A stretch of DNA of 64,000 nt from Ophiobolus disseminans (Eukaryota > Ascomycota > Dothideomycetes > Pleosporales > Phaeosphaeriaceae): contig MU006224.1 in the NCBI GenBank assembly GCA_010093685.1, positions 588,476 to 652,475 on the forward strand, given 5' to 3'. The position numbers were made by a program, and so were the translations under genes. The notes under the pieces are model-generated. The model did not search any database, was not told the origin of the DNA, and worked only from the letters and a program-made list of their open reading frames with translations. Of the stretch, positions 1-10,959 are shown in pieces (within the stretch, counting starts at the first letter, position 1; every line of letters begins with the position of its first letter).

Positions 1-666
1 ATCGGGAGTACAAGATCGATTCTAGCGTTGTCATGTGTGGTTCACCTGTGCGATTTTGCGTACCCTTATTCTTGCGTGTCATCTCCTACCTATCGTCGTC
101 CCCTGTATCCCTGCGATGTAGTGTTACTGCACGACATGCGCCACTCACAAGTTCGCCGTTCCCTATGCTCAACGAAGAGTTGGTGCATGAACCTGATGCG
201 TTCGGATGAGGAAATGAAGTTGCGGCGTTGCCGGCGTTCTGCAGCCTGGATCATCGCGAGAGGATGCAGGGGCAAGAACAGCAATCAACCGACACGCCAT
301 CGTCGTAAAGCAAGACAACGCAAGACAAGCCAGCTGCTCTCCAGGGCAAGTCTTCAAGCTCTGAAACTGAACTACTTGCATCATTTCTGTTAGACCACAG
401 CGAAGACCGCTTGAGAGCGATGCTGGAACAGCATCCACTGAGATTCGGCTATCCTGCCTAGGTAGCCAGCCTTGCACCGCAGCTCGAAGCGCTCACACAA
501 CTTCGCCTCATTTGAGCAGCCAATAGCCCACCTCGACAGGGTGATCAGGCAACATGCGAAACAGGAGGCAGCTGTATATAGATACCCGTCCAAAGAGATC
601 TCAGCATGCTCATCATCCCCCACGTTTCTGCGCAGCTTTTTCCGAGGAACTACCTAGAGGTATTTG
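1..666. other. gene-less 5' flank of the HET gene
   Basis: No convincing gene here. The short ORFs on both strands overlap each other, have no recognisable domain, and do not show the C-ending codon preference seen in real genes of this window. The stretch just before 667 is presumably the promoter of the HET gene. Confidence 0.5.
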
Positions 667-2919
667 ATGGCATCATGGTCATTCTGTGTAGGTACTGAGT
701 GTTCGCTCATCAGAGTAGCACTGACACATAGTATAGTGGCATTGATTTCGATCGCGGCGGCGGCGTTAATTGCTCCTTTGTGCATATTCAATTTTCGCAG
801 AAGAGGACGCTCCGATTCGAAAGCCGATATCGTCGTAAACAATAAATGGAGCACGCACGATCTTTGCCATGAATGCCAGTCGCTTGGTCTTGGACTTCCT
901 TATCTTGACGACCGCACCGTACGCTATCGGATACATATAGTCGTAGGAGCGAGATGCCCGCTTTGCCTTTACTTTTTGTCGGTCTTGTTCGATGATAGCA
1001 TCAAAGCTGTACCCACAGTAGCTGAAGAATCTGTTACTGTGACCGTCGACAGCGTTCCAGATCGGCATTGGGACAAATCACAACGGCGCATTACCTTCGC
1101 AGATGACACGAAACTCGCGGTGCTTCAGCGTTTTGCCCTTCATCCTATACTGGAACATGATGGAGTGGGGACTTTTGTTACCTATCGTACCATAGACAAG
1201 CATGAAGTGGATATTTCCTTGCTAAAGAGCTGGGTCAAATACTGTCGAGACCACCATGATAAGACATGCTCTCACCAAGACATCCTGGGCGGTCAATCGA
1301 TCCCAGATGATCATGGCTTCAAGGTCATTGACTGCACCACACGACGGATAATCAAAGCACGAATTAGAGATCTGTCATACGTTGCTTTGAGCTATGTTTG
1401 GGGGAAACATTCCGCGCAAGAGGTCGACAGTAGCCCAAACTGCCTACCTTTGAGCCTACCAAGCACGATCGAAGACGCGATCAAACTCACCATACAGTTG
1501 GGTTTCCAGTATCTCTGGGTGGATAAATACTGCATTGATCAGTCTGATCCCGAGGATGTGCAGAATCAGGTTCTCATGATGGACGTGATCTACCATGCGG
1601 CTTCTGTCACTATCATCGCCGCCGCCGGATCTGATTCGACATATGGACTTCCGGGCATCGGTGCTCCAAGAACTCTGCCGAATTCAATCTGCCTCGATGG
1701 TACGACCTGGATAGCCAATAGACAGAAGCGAAAATATCCTATTAGGTCATCCGTTTGGTTCAGCCGAGGGTGGACGTAAGTACTGGCAGCTACATGATCA
1801 GAAATCAACCACTGACATCCTCCTTCACAATGCTGTAGGTATCAAGAAGCTTTTTTCTCTCGACGTCGCCTTATCTTTACCGAGCAACAAGTCATCTTTG
1901 AATGCAACGCCATGAGCTGCTACGAAATATTGAGAATCGATTTCGAGAAGGCTCATAGATCGCACGAACCAATACTTGGTAATGTGCATAGCATACAGTT
2001 GCGAATAAATGGTACCTGGAATTACACAATGTACATCGAGGCGTACACAAAGCGATCGCTCTCCCACCAGTCTGATACATTAAAGGCTTTGAGAGGGTTG
2101 TTGAGATCCTTCACGACCAAGACAGAGCCATGGCAGCAATACTGGGGCATCCTCGTCACACCTCTCGAGTACTGGGACTACGTTCCTGGAGGCTCAGCAG
2201 ACGCGGAGCACGTAGCAATGGCACTCTCGTATGGACTTTGTTGGCACGTCAATGTAGAAGACTCGCCAAGTCGCCACATTGTGCGGAGGGAAGGCTTCCC
2301 CAGTTGGTCATGGTCTGGCTGGCTCGCAGCTGTGATGTTCCCATGGACTGGATGGCAGGAAGATTCTGAGATCAATGTGCCGCGCCAGTACCATGTGCTA
2401 AAGACTGATGGTTCTCGAGCGGTCTTAACCGAGGACCTTGCCGCGCGCATCTTCCTCGACGAAAATTTTGCGTCCGGCTATACATCCAAACTATGCTTCA
2501 AAGCTGACGTTTTCGACCTGGAGCTAAGGTATCTCAAGGACGGCATAGATCACTGGGACAACCACAATCCAAGGCCGAAGGACGACTTGAAGTCACATTT
2601 CGCGGTCAAGGTCAATACTGGACAAAAGGACGGACTACCAGATGTTTTGGATTCAATGGCACACCACTGGCCCTTACTTGTGACACCCCATGTTGAGGAG
2701 GGGGACGCGATGTATCTGAGCCTGTGTACCCAAGTTTTCCAATGTGTGATACTCTCAAAGCACTGGGGCCTTGTTGTGCGAGAAAGAGCTGGAGTGTTTG
2801 AGCGAGTCGGTCTCCTCCGTCTATTCTGTGAAAGAACGTCGATGGATTTGCCCGAGTTGGAGCGATCGCATCTTCAAGACTATTTTCCCAGCGTGTCCCG
2901 AGAGATTGTGCTAGGCTAG
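667..2919 (+). CDS. HET-domain (heterokaryon incompatibility) protein
   Basis: Two exons, 667-1775 and 1839-2919, with intron 1776-1838; 729 residues. The ATG at 667 is used because the open frame only extends upstream by a non-ATG codon. HET motifs are clear: YVALSYVWG at about 238-246, then LWVDKYCIDQ near 285. The motif RGWTYQEAFFSRRRLIFTE is formed exactly across the splice junction near residue 370, which confirms the intron. A hydrophobic stretch at about residues 21-41 could be a membrane anchor, which is not usual for the family. HET domains trigger cell death after allorecognition between incompatible hyphae; in several systems they act downstream of NLR-type sensors. The C-terminal 350 residues have no motif I recognise. 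Family assignment is firm; a role in incompatibility is inferred from the family. Confidence 0.93.
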
Positions 2920-3350
2920 TGGGCTTGGAGGTGGTGCAATTCACTATCTCAAGGCGAAACGTTTGCTACACATCTATGATTAGTGCTGTGATCGTTGCGG
3001 TGTGGGCGAAGTCTGACCGAGTTTGTACGGTTTCCCAAGCCAGTGAAGCTTCTGCATGTCTATAGTTGAGCGCAGCTTGTTTGTATTGCCGTGCCGATGA
3101 TGTTGAAATTTCTCGTCCCCTCCACATCCTCAGAATATCTACTTGCCGGTCACGGGATTACTTCTAGGGCAAGGCTGTTGTTTCGTTATTCCACGAATAG
3201 CTGAGCAACAGGTCAAAATCTGGAGAAACTGATTTGGATATTTGTATTTGCCATTGTGCTGCCAGCCATTGAAGGTATTGCATTTCTGTCTCCTGCCTCC
3301 TTATATACACTGTGTTCCCACATACGTTCTGCAATACGTGCTTGGCTTAT
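2920..3350. other. intergenic, 3' ends of two convergent genes
   Basis: Between the stops of the HET gene and the NDUFA13-like gene. It probably holds both 3' UTRs. No ORF or repeat of note. Confidence 0.5.
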
Positions 3351-3847
3351 CTATTTTGTCTCGTGTTCTGGCGTGATGGCGAAGGTTGGTCGGACGAACC
3401 TGGCATAAAATGTTAGATGGTACTTCTGCTGGGTAGACCTTGTCTGAGAAATACCTGTCGCTGTTGTAGACCCTGGTCTCCGAACCAAGTAGTTCCTTCT
3501 CTCTCGCCTTGTCTGCCAGGTACCTTCGCACCTGGTCTCGATCTTCTTCGGCTTGTAGCGCAGGGATGAGGTGTATCCGTGCCCACATCTTCTCGCGCGC
3601 GAGTTCACTACCTTGTGTTAACGCGGCCCCGACCCTCATTTGCGCTTCCTTAGGCGCAGTCCCATTGCTGGGGTATCAAAGTGACATACTTGTGCTCCCT
3701 GATACCCTGCCCAACCCTCCAGAAGCCATATGTCATCAACACGCCTGTTCCGATAAGGTATACTGCAGGGCGGAAGCCGCGAGCGGGAAGGTTGCGCTTG
3801 TATTGTACGGGGCCGTAGCCGCCGCTGGGCGGCATGTCCTGCGGCAT
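3351..3847 (-). CDS. NDUFA13: NADH:ubiquinone oxidoreductase subunit NDUFA13 / GRIM-19
   Basis: Three exons on the minus strand, 3847-3690, 3607-3455 and 3399-3351; 119 residues, normal for the fungal protein. The N-terminus MPQDMPPSGGYGPVQYKR and the stretch REHNELAREKMWARIHLIP are hallmark GRIM-19 sequence; the second is created by the first splice. The C-terminus NSDRFVRPTFAITPE is created by the second splice. A single membrane helix lies around residues 28-48. It is an accessory subunit at the matrix/membrane-arm junction of mitochondrial complex I. Both introns (82 and 55 nt) have GT-AG borders. Confidence 0.95.
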
Positions 3848-4044
3848 GATGGGTGGTTATGTTCGTGGTTCAATGGGGTTTCGAAGGGTGTCGTCAATGC
3901 GGAGTCGTGAGGTGAGGCTCCGAGCTACGATGACCAGGGTATGTCTTGGCACGCTAGTGATCGCATAATTTGTCGACCATGAGTGGACCACTTTTTACCT
4001 TCCCCGAACTTAAATCCGCAAAGGCTGCACGAACCTGAGCAAAT

Positions 4045-5352
4045 ATGGATTCTGACGAGCGACCTTCAAAGATGCGGAAACTAGAGCCACAGGAGGACAA
4101 AGACCTCAGTTTGCAAGACGAAGCTGCCACGACAACTACCAACGCAAATGATCCACTTCCGTTCAGTACCGAAAATGATGAAGCGAGGGCAGAAGGCGAA
4201 GATTTGGCGGATGGTGCCACAGAAGAGCCAAAGTTGTCTAAAAATCAGCTCAAGAAAAGGAGGCGACACGAGCAATGGGAAGCAGGACGGGAGGACCGCA
4301 AAGTCAAACGAAAAGAGAAAGCCAAAGAACGCAAAGAGCGAAAACGGGAAGTCTGGAAGGAACAGAACGCCGACGAGAACGGCAATGTCCCGAGGATGCC
4401 CCCAGCACGGCTACCGAGGCACTTTGCGGGCAAGGGAACCCAAGTGCCCATCACTGTGATCTTCGACTGTAATTTTGAGGATTTGATGTACGATCACGAA
4501 CTCAAGAGTTTGGGATTGCAGATTACAAGGTGCTACAGCGACAATCGAAAAGCCAAGTACAGGACGCATCTTGCACTCAGCAGTTTTGGCGGCAAGATGA
4601 AAGAGCGATTCGACGGCGTTCTCGCACAACAGCACACAAACTGGAAAGGCTTTCGATTCTTTGAGGAGGACTTTGTAGCCGTTGCAAAAAAGTCGAAAGA
4701 GTGGATGGCCGGACCTCAGGGTGGCGAAGTTGCTGGTGCGCTGGAGCGATCGAAAGACAGTCCTGAGCAGGCTTTACCGCAATCAGTCGAAGGCGACAAG
4801 CAGGCTCCGGTACAGGCTCACGGCGGTAACAATCAAACTCTAGAAGATGAGGCAGAGGAAGGCGAGACAATCTACTTATCATCCGAGTCCGACAACGTGC
4901 TCACACACCTCAAACCCAACAGCACGTACATTATTGGCGGTCTAGTCGACAAGAACAGATATAAGGGTGTTTGCTACAAGCGAGCAGTTGAGCACGGCAT
5001 CAAGACAGCAAAATTACCTATCAAAGAATATCTAGAAATGAGGGATAGACAAGTACTTGTCACGAATCATGTGCTGGAAATTCTGCTCAAGTGGATGGAA
5101 TTTGGTGACTGGGGCAAGGCTTTCATGGAGGTTATGCCAAAGAGGAAGGGTGGTAAGCTACGGGAAGATGGCGGGGATGACGTGGCGGGCGAAGATGCAA
5201 TGAGAGACGAAGCAGAGGATCAGGATGAGCAGGAAAAGGCGGATGCGGCGCACGATGCAGTTGAGGATGCTAATGGTCCTGCGAATGTGCCCGAAACAGA
5301 GGTCATTGAGGTCACAAAAGGTCTTCCAGTCGGAGAAACAGAGGCTGACTGA
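4045..5352 (+). CDS. TRM10: tRNA (guanine-N1-)-methyltransferase, Trm10 family
   Basis: Single exon, 435 residues. The N-terminus (about 1-120) is charged and lysine/arginine-rich, as in Trm10. The SPOUT-type methyltransferase core follows: VIFDCNFEDLM near 138, then TYIIGGLVDKNRYKG and AKLPIKEYLEM at about 293-332, which contribute to the SAM pocket. An acidic low-complexity tail follows KRKGGK. Trm10 methylates N1 of G9 (and A9 in some lineages) of tRNA with SAM as donor. A roughly 65-residue acidic insertion between the RFFEEDF and ETIYLSSESDNV segments is longer than in yeast. Assignment is secure; the exact base specificity is inferred. Confidence 0.95.
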   Translation: MDSDERPSKMRKLEPQEDKDLSLQDEAATTTTNANDPLPFSTENDEARAEGEDLADGATEEPKLSKNQLKKRRRHEQWEAGREDRKVKRKEKAKERKERKREVWKEQNADENGNVPRMPPARLPRHFAGKGTQVPITVIFDCNFEDLMYDHELKSLGLQITRCYSDNRKAKYRTHLALSSFGGKMKERFDGVLAQQHTNWKGFRFFEEDFVAVAKKSKEWMAGPQGGEVAGALERSKDSPEQALPQSVEGDKQAPVQAHGGNNQTLEDEAEEGETIYLSSESDNVLTHLKPNSTYIIGGLVDKNRYKGVCYKRAVEHGIKTAKLPIKEYLEMRDRQVLVTNHVLEILLKWMEFGDWGKAFMEVMPKRKGGKLREDGGDDVAGEDAMRDEAEDQDEQEKADAAHDAVEDANGPANVPETEVIEVTKGLPVGETEAD

Positions 5353-5435
5353 GCCTGGCACAACTTGAAGTATTGTGTCGCGCGTACGATGGGTGGCTGC
5401 CAAGAGCCTTCGCGCGTCATATTGTTTAAGGCGTC

Positions 5436-5732
5436 CTAGTCTTTCACATCTTCTACGGGCATGATGTCGACTGGGCAGCCACCAATGTTCCTTAGCGGCA
5501 GATAAGCTTTGCTAGGGTCGCTAGTGTGCCGCCGCGGGTAAGGCTGCGAAGCTGCATCTGGAGGCCCACGTACCTGAAGAAAAAGCAACTTTTCAAACAC
5601 TGCATCATCCACAGTTGTGACATTCAGGACTTTTGAGACACGGTGAATAGGCGGGCAGGTCTGCATAATTGATCGGGTATTGGTATCGCCGGGCTTGGCA
5701 GCATGGTCATCCGCTCTGAGGCTCTTTAACAC
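5436..5732 (-). CDS. hypothetical protein, probably a 3' exon
   Basis: Open frame of 98 codons, tail to tail with TRM10 and divergent from the TLDc gene. There is no ATG at the left edge of the frame; it begins right after GCTGACAG, a plausible splice acceptor, so this is likely the last exon of a gene whose first exon lies in the 135 bp before 5868, or the frame starts at an internal ATG near residue 23. Content is protein-like (PPIHRVSKVLNVTTVDDAVFE), but I recognise no family. Confidence 0.35.
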   Translation of the reverse strand: MLKSLRADDHAAKPGDTNTRSIMQTCPPIHRVSKVLNVTTVDDAVFEKLLFLQVRGPPDAASQPYPRRHTSDPSKAYLPLRNIGGCPVDIMPVEDVKD

Positions 5733-5867
5733 CTGTCAGCCCACTCGCATCGGAATGTAACGTCACAGCTCTCCACCTCACACAGCAAGTCGACCCCAAC
5801 TCAACGCGCGGGTGCGTGACGACCCACAATTAACAGAGTCGCATTATCTACTCACACACATCACGCA

Positions 5868-7018
5868 ATGCCGACAACCACAGACTCGTCGCAATCCTCT
5901 CACTCATCTCCCCCGCCGTCCCGTTCAACACCAAACCGCTCGTCCTCATACTTCACATACCCAATAAACTACGCAGTATCTGGAGTCCTGCGGCGCCTAA
6001 ATACCGAATCGAGTTCAAACACAGACGCGAAACGAAGCACACGGTCAGTGGACGATAGCTCGAACACCACTAGCACCATACAATCTCAACTCCAGTCAAC
6101 CGCCTCGTCCATCTCGCACTCCTTCGCTAGCTTCGTTACCAATTCGTCAGGTCCCGATATGCACAGCGTCTTCCAGCCTCATCGAACCGCGAGCCCTTTC
6201 CAACCGCCACCGCTTACGCCCTTGACGCTACATGGCTACGGACAAAACACAAAGGACAGCGGCAAGCTATTGAGCAAGTCACTGGCCGAGGAAGTACGCT
6301 TGCTTATTCCAACAAGACTTCAGCTTGTGGATGAGTGGACTCTGGGCTATAGTCTAGATGAACATGGCGTGAGTCTAGCCACATTATACCAGAGGTGTGA
6401 GCCATACTTAGGGAAACGAGGAGGGTACGTGCTAGTGGTTAAAGATGGAGATGGAGGCATATTCGGTGCATACCTATCCCACCCTCCGAATTTGGCAAAG
6501 AAGTACAACGGGTCGTTCTTCGGCACCGGCGAATCCTTTCTGTGGCGCGCACATGTTCTCACGTCGATGCCTAACCTCGCGAACCTACCACCTCCGCCTT
6601 CCGCAGACACAACGCACGCGACTCGGATGACGACTATTGCGACATCGAAAAGGGTCTCAAATTCCAAAGGTGTGCTGTCACCACCGGCGTCAGGGAATGG
6701 AAGCAGAAGTGGGACAAGTACGCCTGATAGAATCAGATTTCAGGCGTTTCCGTGGAGTGCAAAGGACGAAATGTTCATGCATTGCGAAAAAGAATATATG
6801 CTAATCGGTGGAGGGTGAGGACACAAAAGATTCTTGTTGTATGTGGTGCCTTGCTGACATATTGTAGTGGCGGCCACAGCGGCCTCTGGCTCGACGACAA
6901 TCTTGAACATGGCATCTCAGAAAAATGCGAAACATTTGGTAACGAGCCTTTGAGCGACGAAGGAAAAAGGTTTGAGGTCATTGGCGTTGAGTTGTGGTAT
7001 ATCGGCGCGTCGTTCTAA
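5868..7018 (+). CDS. OXR1: TLDc-domain protein, OXR1 (oxidation resistance) family
   Basis: Two exons, 5868-6814 and 6868-7018; 365 residues. The first 120 residues are Ser/Thr/Pro-rich and probably disordered. The TLDc domain starts near LLIPTRLQLVDEW and contains LYQRCEPYLGKRGGYVLVVKD, FGAYLSHPP, GTGESFLW, and after the splice GGGHSGLWLDDNLEHG and CETFGNEPLS, ending FEVIGVELWYIG. The GGGHSGLWLD motif is formed across the 53-nt intron. TLDc proteins protect against oxidative damage and bind the V-ATPase (yeast Oxr1 promotes V-ATPase disassembly). A Ser/Thr-rich insertion of about 60 residues sits inside the domain, as is common in fungi. Confidence 0.93.
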
Positions 7019-7641
7019 GTTCACTGCGAGTTCAATGATACCACAAGAGAAGGATTCAAAATCAGCAGCAGCATTGGCACATGGCGTTCGGGGAGGTAAT
7101 TGATACCAATGGGATCTCTGGGAAGAGATGGCACACAAGTCGGGGCAATTCGCATACTTTACTTCACACACATTTCTGGTCCCTTGCCTTGCTCTAGCAT
7201 ATGTGGAACCATCATCCTAAATCTTGTCTTCAATCCCGGCTTGCTGGGCCGCGCATTCGGGCTGCTGGTTGCCCTGCAAAGCTACTAAGTATCAAGGTTC
7301 AATTCGCCTGCCGCAGGCTGTATGGCCCCATTGACTAGCCTTCGTCTTGACTGATGTTATCTAGCCCTTCCTACGCTACTTGCATTCGATACTACGGGTA
7401 TCGTCAAAGATCCCGGAAGACTTGATCGTTTCAGAGGAGGACAGGTTGCCAACAAACGAGAGCAGTGTTGAATTTCAAAGTCACGTCGTCTCTCACCTCA
7501 ACACAGTCCCTCATCGGTCAACTATATGTCTCACTTTCCTCTCTCACCTGACAAAGGCGCTAGTATCCCAGATAAATGTCAAGACTTTCTCGCTCTTCTG
7601 ACTCTGTTACCTTTGCTCCGCAAAACATACCATTGATCGAC
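7019..7641. other. intergenic, upstream of the BTB-RING cluster
   Basis: No supported gene. Short ORFs at 7100-7288 and 7380-7601 have no recognisable features. The segment before 7642 is CT-rich, as in many fungal promoters. Confidence 0.45.
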
Positions 7642-8830
7642 ATGACAATTACCAAAACTCGAGGAGCAATGAAGAAGCTTGGGCCAATCAGGTACGTCTT
7701 CCTATCATCACTCGACCTGGATACTACTTACACATTACAGTTTGGGTAGCAAAGTCGTCCGCTTCCAAGTCCACAACGTCGACCGCCGCTTTACCGTCCA
7801 CGAAGACCTCATCTGCCGGACGTCCGCCTACTTCAAGAACCAGCTTCAGAAGAACCGCAAGCCGCTCCACCAGGACCCCAGTATGGAGGAGTGCTGTGTC
7901 TGCCAAGACGAACTTGACCCAATTATCGCCGACATCACATACTGCATCACCTGCGGCCAAAACGTGCATAACAGCTGCATCGAGAAGTGGAAGCGCACGT
8001 CTAACCAACCAAGCGGTGATCGCCAACCAGCAACTTGCCCAATGTGCCGCGCTCATTGGAAACTCGAGCCTCTACTCCTCAAGAACCTCATCATCGACGC
8101 TGTGCTTGACGCAGAAGCCATACAGATCTACCTCGACTGGCTCTACTCCTCCAATGTCCGCATCTCTGATAACATTGATCGTGCTAGCGACGACTTCAAC
8201 GTCAAGCTACTCAAGTGCTGGGCCGTTGCCGAAGCTGTCGAAGACGTCAGCTTCCGTGACGCCATTGTCACGACCTTTTTCGTCGAATCCGGATCCAATC
8301 TCGGGAAGGAGTCAATCAAGTGGGCCTTCACAGATGGTTACGGCGGGGAAGAGATTGAGGACTTTATCATCCAAGTTTTCATGTCGTCCATGAAACCTGG
8401 CTGGTTCCGCAAGGAGAGTGCGGCATGGCCCGACTTGTTTGTTCGGAAGTTGGCTGATCGCGCGTTTGCGGAGATGGACGAAAAGAGGAGCTATGTGAAG
8501 ATTCGGGAAGAATGGATGGAGTACGTGGAGAAGAAGGAGGAGGAGGAAGCGCAAGTGGAAACTACGGCAGGCAAGAAGAAGCGACTCGCCGTCGACAAGA
8601 AGAGCACACTCAGTGACGACGACTTTTCTTGGCTCGAATATGAGGAGGTCAAGAGCAAGAAGACTGCCCAACCCTCGAAGTCACGGAGGCATGTCGGGGG
8701 CGCACAGTCTTCGGGTTATCAGATTCCTGTCGAGCGCCGCACAGAGCAGGGACAGGCTAAGGTGAAGCAAGCTGGGCAGTTTCTTTCGGATCAAGCGCTA
8801 AGGGTCATGAGGGTTCGTCGTTTAGTATGA
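7642..8830 (+). CDS. BTB-domain protein with embedded RING-like zinc module, paralogue 1
   Basis: Two exons, 7642-7691 and 7741-8830; 379 residues. The 50-nt first exon ends in phase 2 exactly as in paralogue 2. Residues 21-60 (KVVRFQVHN...FTVHEDLICRTSAYFKNQL) match the start of a fungal BTB/POZ fold. A C4HC3 zinc module follows with ligands C68, C71, C84, C87, H92, C95, C115 and C118. The BTB-like part then resumes with DAEAIQIYLDWLY. The tail is charged, with KKRLAVDKK-type basic runs. BTB proteins often act as adaptors for cullin-3 ubiquitin ligases and RING modules recruit E2 enzymes, so a ubiquitin-ligase-like role is possible but is inference. First of four related genes on the same strand. 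Confidence 0.85.
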
Positions 8831-9259
8831 GTGGGTATGCTACCAAGGTTGGACTCTGCAAGATGTAATTCTGCGGAGTTGCACATTATGGCGTCTGTTC
8901 TTTGAGGTGAGTTGTTATGGTATTTCCACTTCTCATCTCTTCAATATAACTGTCGATCTCTAGAGACTTGAGATTCTTCTGCATTTTATCTTGTTCGAAC
9001 CATTGCTATGACTTCATTTTATTATTCCTCTTTCTCTCTTGTCTATTTCTAGCGGTGAGACACCTTCACCTCAAGCTCTCTTACTCTGCCATCGCAAACC
9101 ATTGAGCGGCGTCGGCCAAATGGGTGAGTGTAAAGCCGTCGTGTCGGACTTCCCACGTATAAAGGTCCTACCTCTTTCGCAACGACCACTACAGCTTCAC
9201 CAGTACCCGTTCAAACACACCCTACTTTGCGAATATAACGACTCGATCCTTGAACTATC
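8831..9259. other. intergenic between BTB paralogues 1 and 2
   Basis: A 429-bp spacer with no gene. The last 80 bp are CT/CA-rich, in keeping with a promoter and 5' UTR for the next gene. Confidence 0.45.
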
Positions 9260-10190
9260 ATGGCGGAGACATCGCACCGAGTGAGCATCAAGAGGAAGCG
9301 ATCAGCACAGTGAGTAGTTCCTGTAGTCACGATTAGCTCTCGTTTAACAGATGATTAGGTATGGTCGACAGATTGCACGCCTAACTTTTGGTGAAGACCC
9401 ACGCGTGTTTTCCATCCATGCCGACTTGCTCTGCGCCAACTCGACCGTCTTCCGCGAGCATGTTCAGCCTCGAAGGCGTTCGATTGAAGGCGACTGTTTT
9501 ATATGTCATACTGGAGTGACTCTCTGCCACAAGGAACTGATATACTGCGATTCTTGCGGTAGCGATTATCACTATCAATACATCGAGGAGTGGAAACTTC
9601 AGACCCCAGTTGGTGAAGTAACAAAATGCCCGCTTTGTCGACAAGAATGGCTTGCGCAATCGGATACCTACCAATATCACTTCGACAAAAATTCTGAGGA
9701 CTCTCTTGAGATGTACTCTGAGTGGTTGTACCAAGGACATATCGCATTCAAGAATGATGTGGAATATGAAGATGAAGGGGATGGAGAACTCTATGTCCTT
9801 CTTTGTGCCCACGCTTTTGGCCACAGCATCAAAGACTGGAAATTTTGCGACACTCTCCTCAATGCGGTGGTCGAGGTCATGATTGAACAAGATTTTGTCC
9901 CTAATCTCAAATTCATCAGACTCGTATACAGATGGACCAACACCACTCGCTGCATCCGGCACTTCTTGGTCGGCATATTCATACACCCAAGGCAGACTGA
10001 ATGGCTTGAAGCCGATGCATCAACCAAATTCCCCGCAAATTTCCTTCGCGACATGACCGTCGCCCTCCTCAAGAAGCATCCACCGGATGAATATGCATGG
10101 AACGAGGCAACAATGGAAGCAAAGTTCTGCGTACCTGGAGCTCATGCCGAGGAACACGTCCAAAAAAGGACGGCAATCCAGGAAGATTGA
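9260..10190 (+). CDS. BTB-domain protein with degenerate RING-like module, paralogue 2
   Basis: Exons 9260-9309 and 9359-10190, intron 49 nt; 293 residues. The intron falls at the same codon (17, phase 2) as in paralogue 1, strong evidence of tandem duplication. BTB start: QIARLTFGEDPRVFSIHADLLC. Zinc module ligands C63, C66, C80, C83, H88, C107 and C110 are kept, but position 91, Cys in paralogues 1 and 3, is Tyr (YHYQYIEEW), so the second zinc site may be weakened. BTB-like end: EDSLEMYSEWLYQGHI. The C-terminal region (RCIRHFLVGIFIHPRQTEWL...FPANFLRDMTVALL) is shared with the other family members. Function unknown; see paralogue 1. Confidence 0.82.
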
Positions 10191-10959
10191 GAATTCAGTG
10201 CTCTTGTGGCGGAATACAAGCAGTTTGACCATTGAAACCGCTGGGTTCACAAGCTATTGTCGGTTCCAGAAGTGAGTTTTCTCTCCAAGCTTAGTCACAA
10301 TTGCATCACTAACAATGTCCACGGGCTTTAGAACAACTGTCTAAGAAGCGGTCATATCCGAGGTTTACGAGTAGTTTAATGATGTGTGTACACAACGAAC
10401 ATACTGCCTATTTGCGTCGAGCGATTGTGGAAAATGCGAGGGGGTGATTGCGGCTTAACAACACTTCAGAGATGCTTTTACATCCGTATGCGAGAAAGCA
10501 AACTAGGCTCTACTTAAAGCCATCGGCTCTCTCTTCTCTCCTTCCACAATCCCATATATATCATCCTTATTTAGCCCTTGTCGCTCTTCCGATCTCGAAT
10601 CATATCCTTCTACCACTTCGAGTCGTATACCTTCCATTTCATATTGACCATGACGGCAGGGAGTCACCCATGAGTGTGATAGCTATTATCTCATCTCGAG
10701 ACAGTCTAATCTTTGCCTCCAAATTTCCACTGCTTCTTGTAATTTCACCCCAGCAGTTAACCTCCTAGTCGTCTATTCTATTACTGCTCTAATTCACTCG
10801 TTGTGCTCGAATGCATAAAATGGCTGCGATTCCTGCCCTCTCAAACTCCAATCTCCATACTCATACCCCAACCACAACCACAACCACAACCACAACTATC
10901 ATACCGCGTTAGTTCCTCAACCTCTCTTTCGGAAAGCATACTACTTGATTGATATTACG
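10191..10959. other. intergenic between BTB paralogues 2 and 3
   Basis: No gene supported over 769 bp. The last 450 bp are pyrimidine-rich with a TATATA at about 10555, and contain a hexanucleotide microsatellite just before the start of paralogue 3. Confidence 0.45.
10870..10895. repeat. (AACCAC)n microsatellite
   Basis: About four copies of AACCAC in tandem in the 5' region of BTB paralogue 3, roughly 65-90 bp upstream of its ATG. Length variation between strains would be expected. Confidence 0.85.

Noticed and set aside
28..393. 121-codon ORF at the left edge
   Set aside because: No domain, no codon bias, overlapped by ORFs of similar quality on the other strand.
10191..10768. ORF at 10448-10768 as an extra small gene
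   Set aside because: Pyrimidine-rich leader DNA read as an ORF; no ATG context or domain and it lies in the expected promoter.
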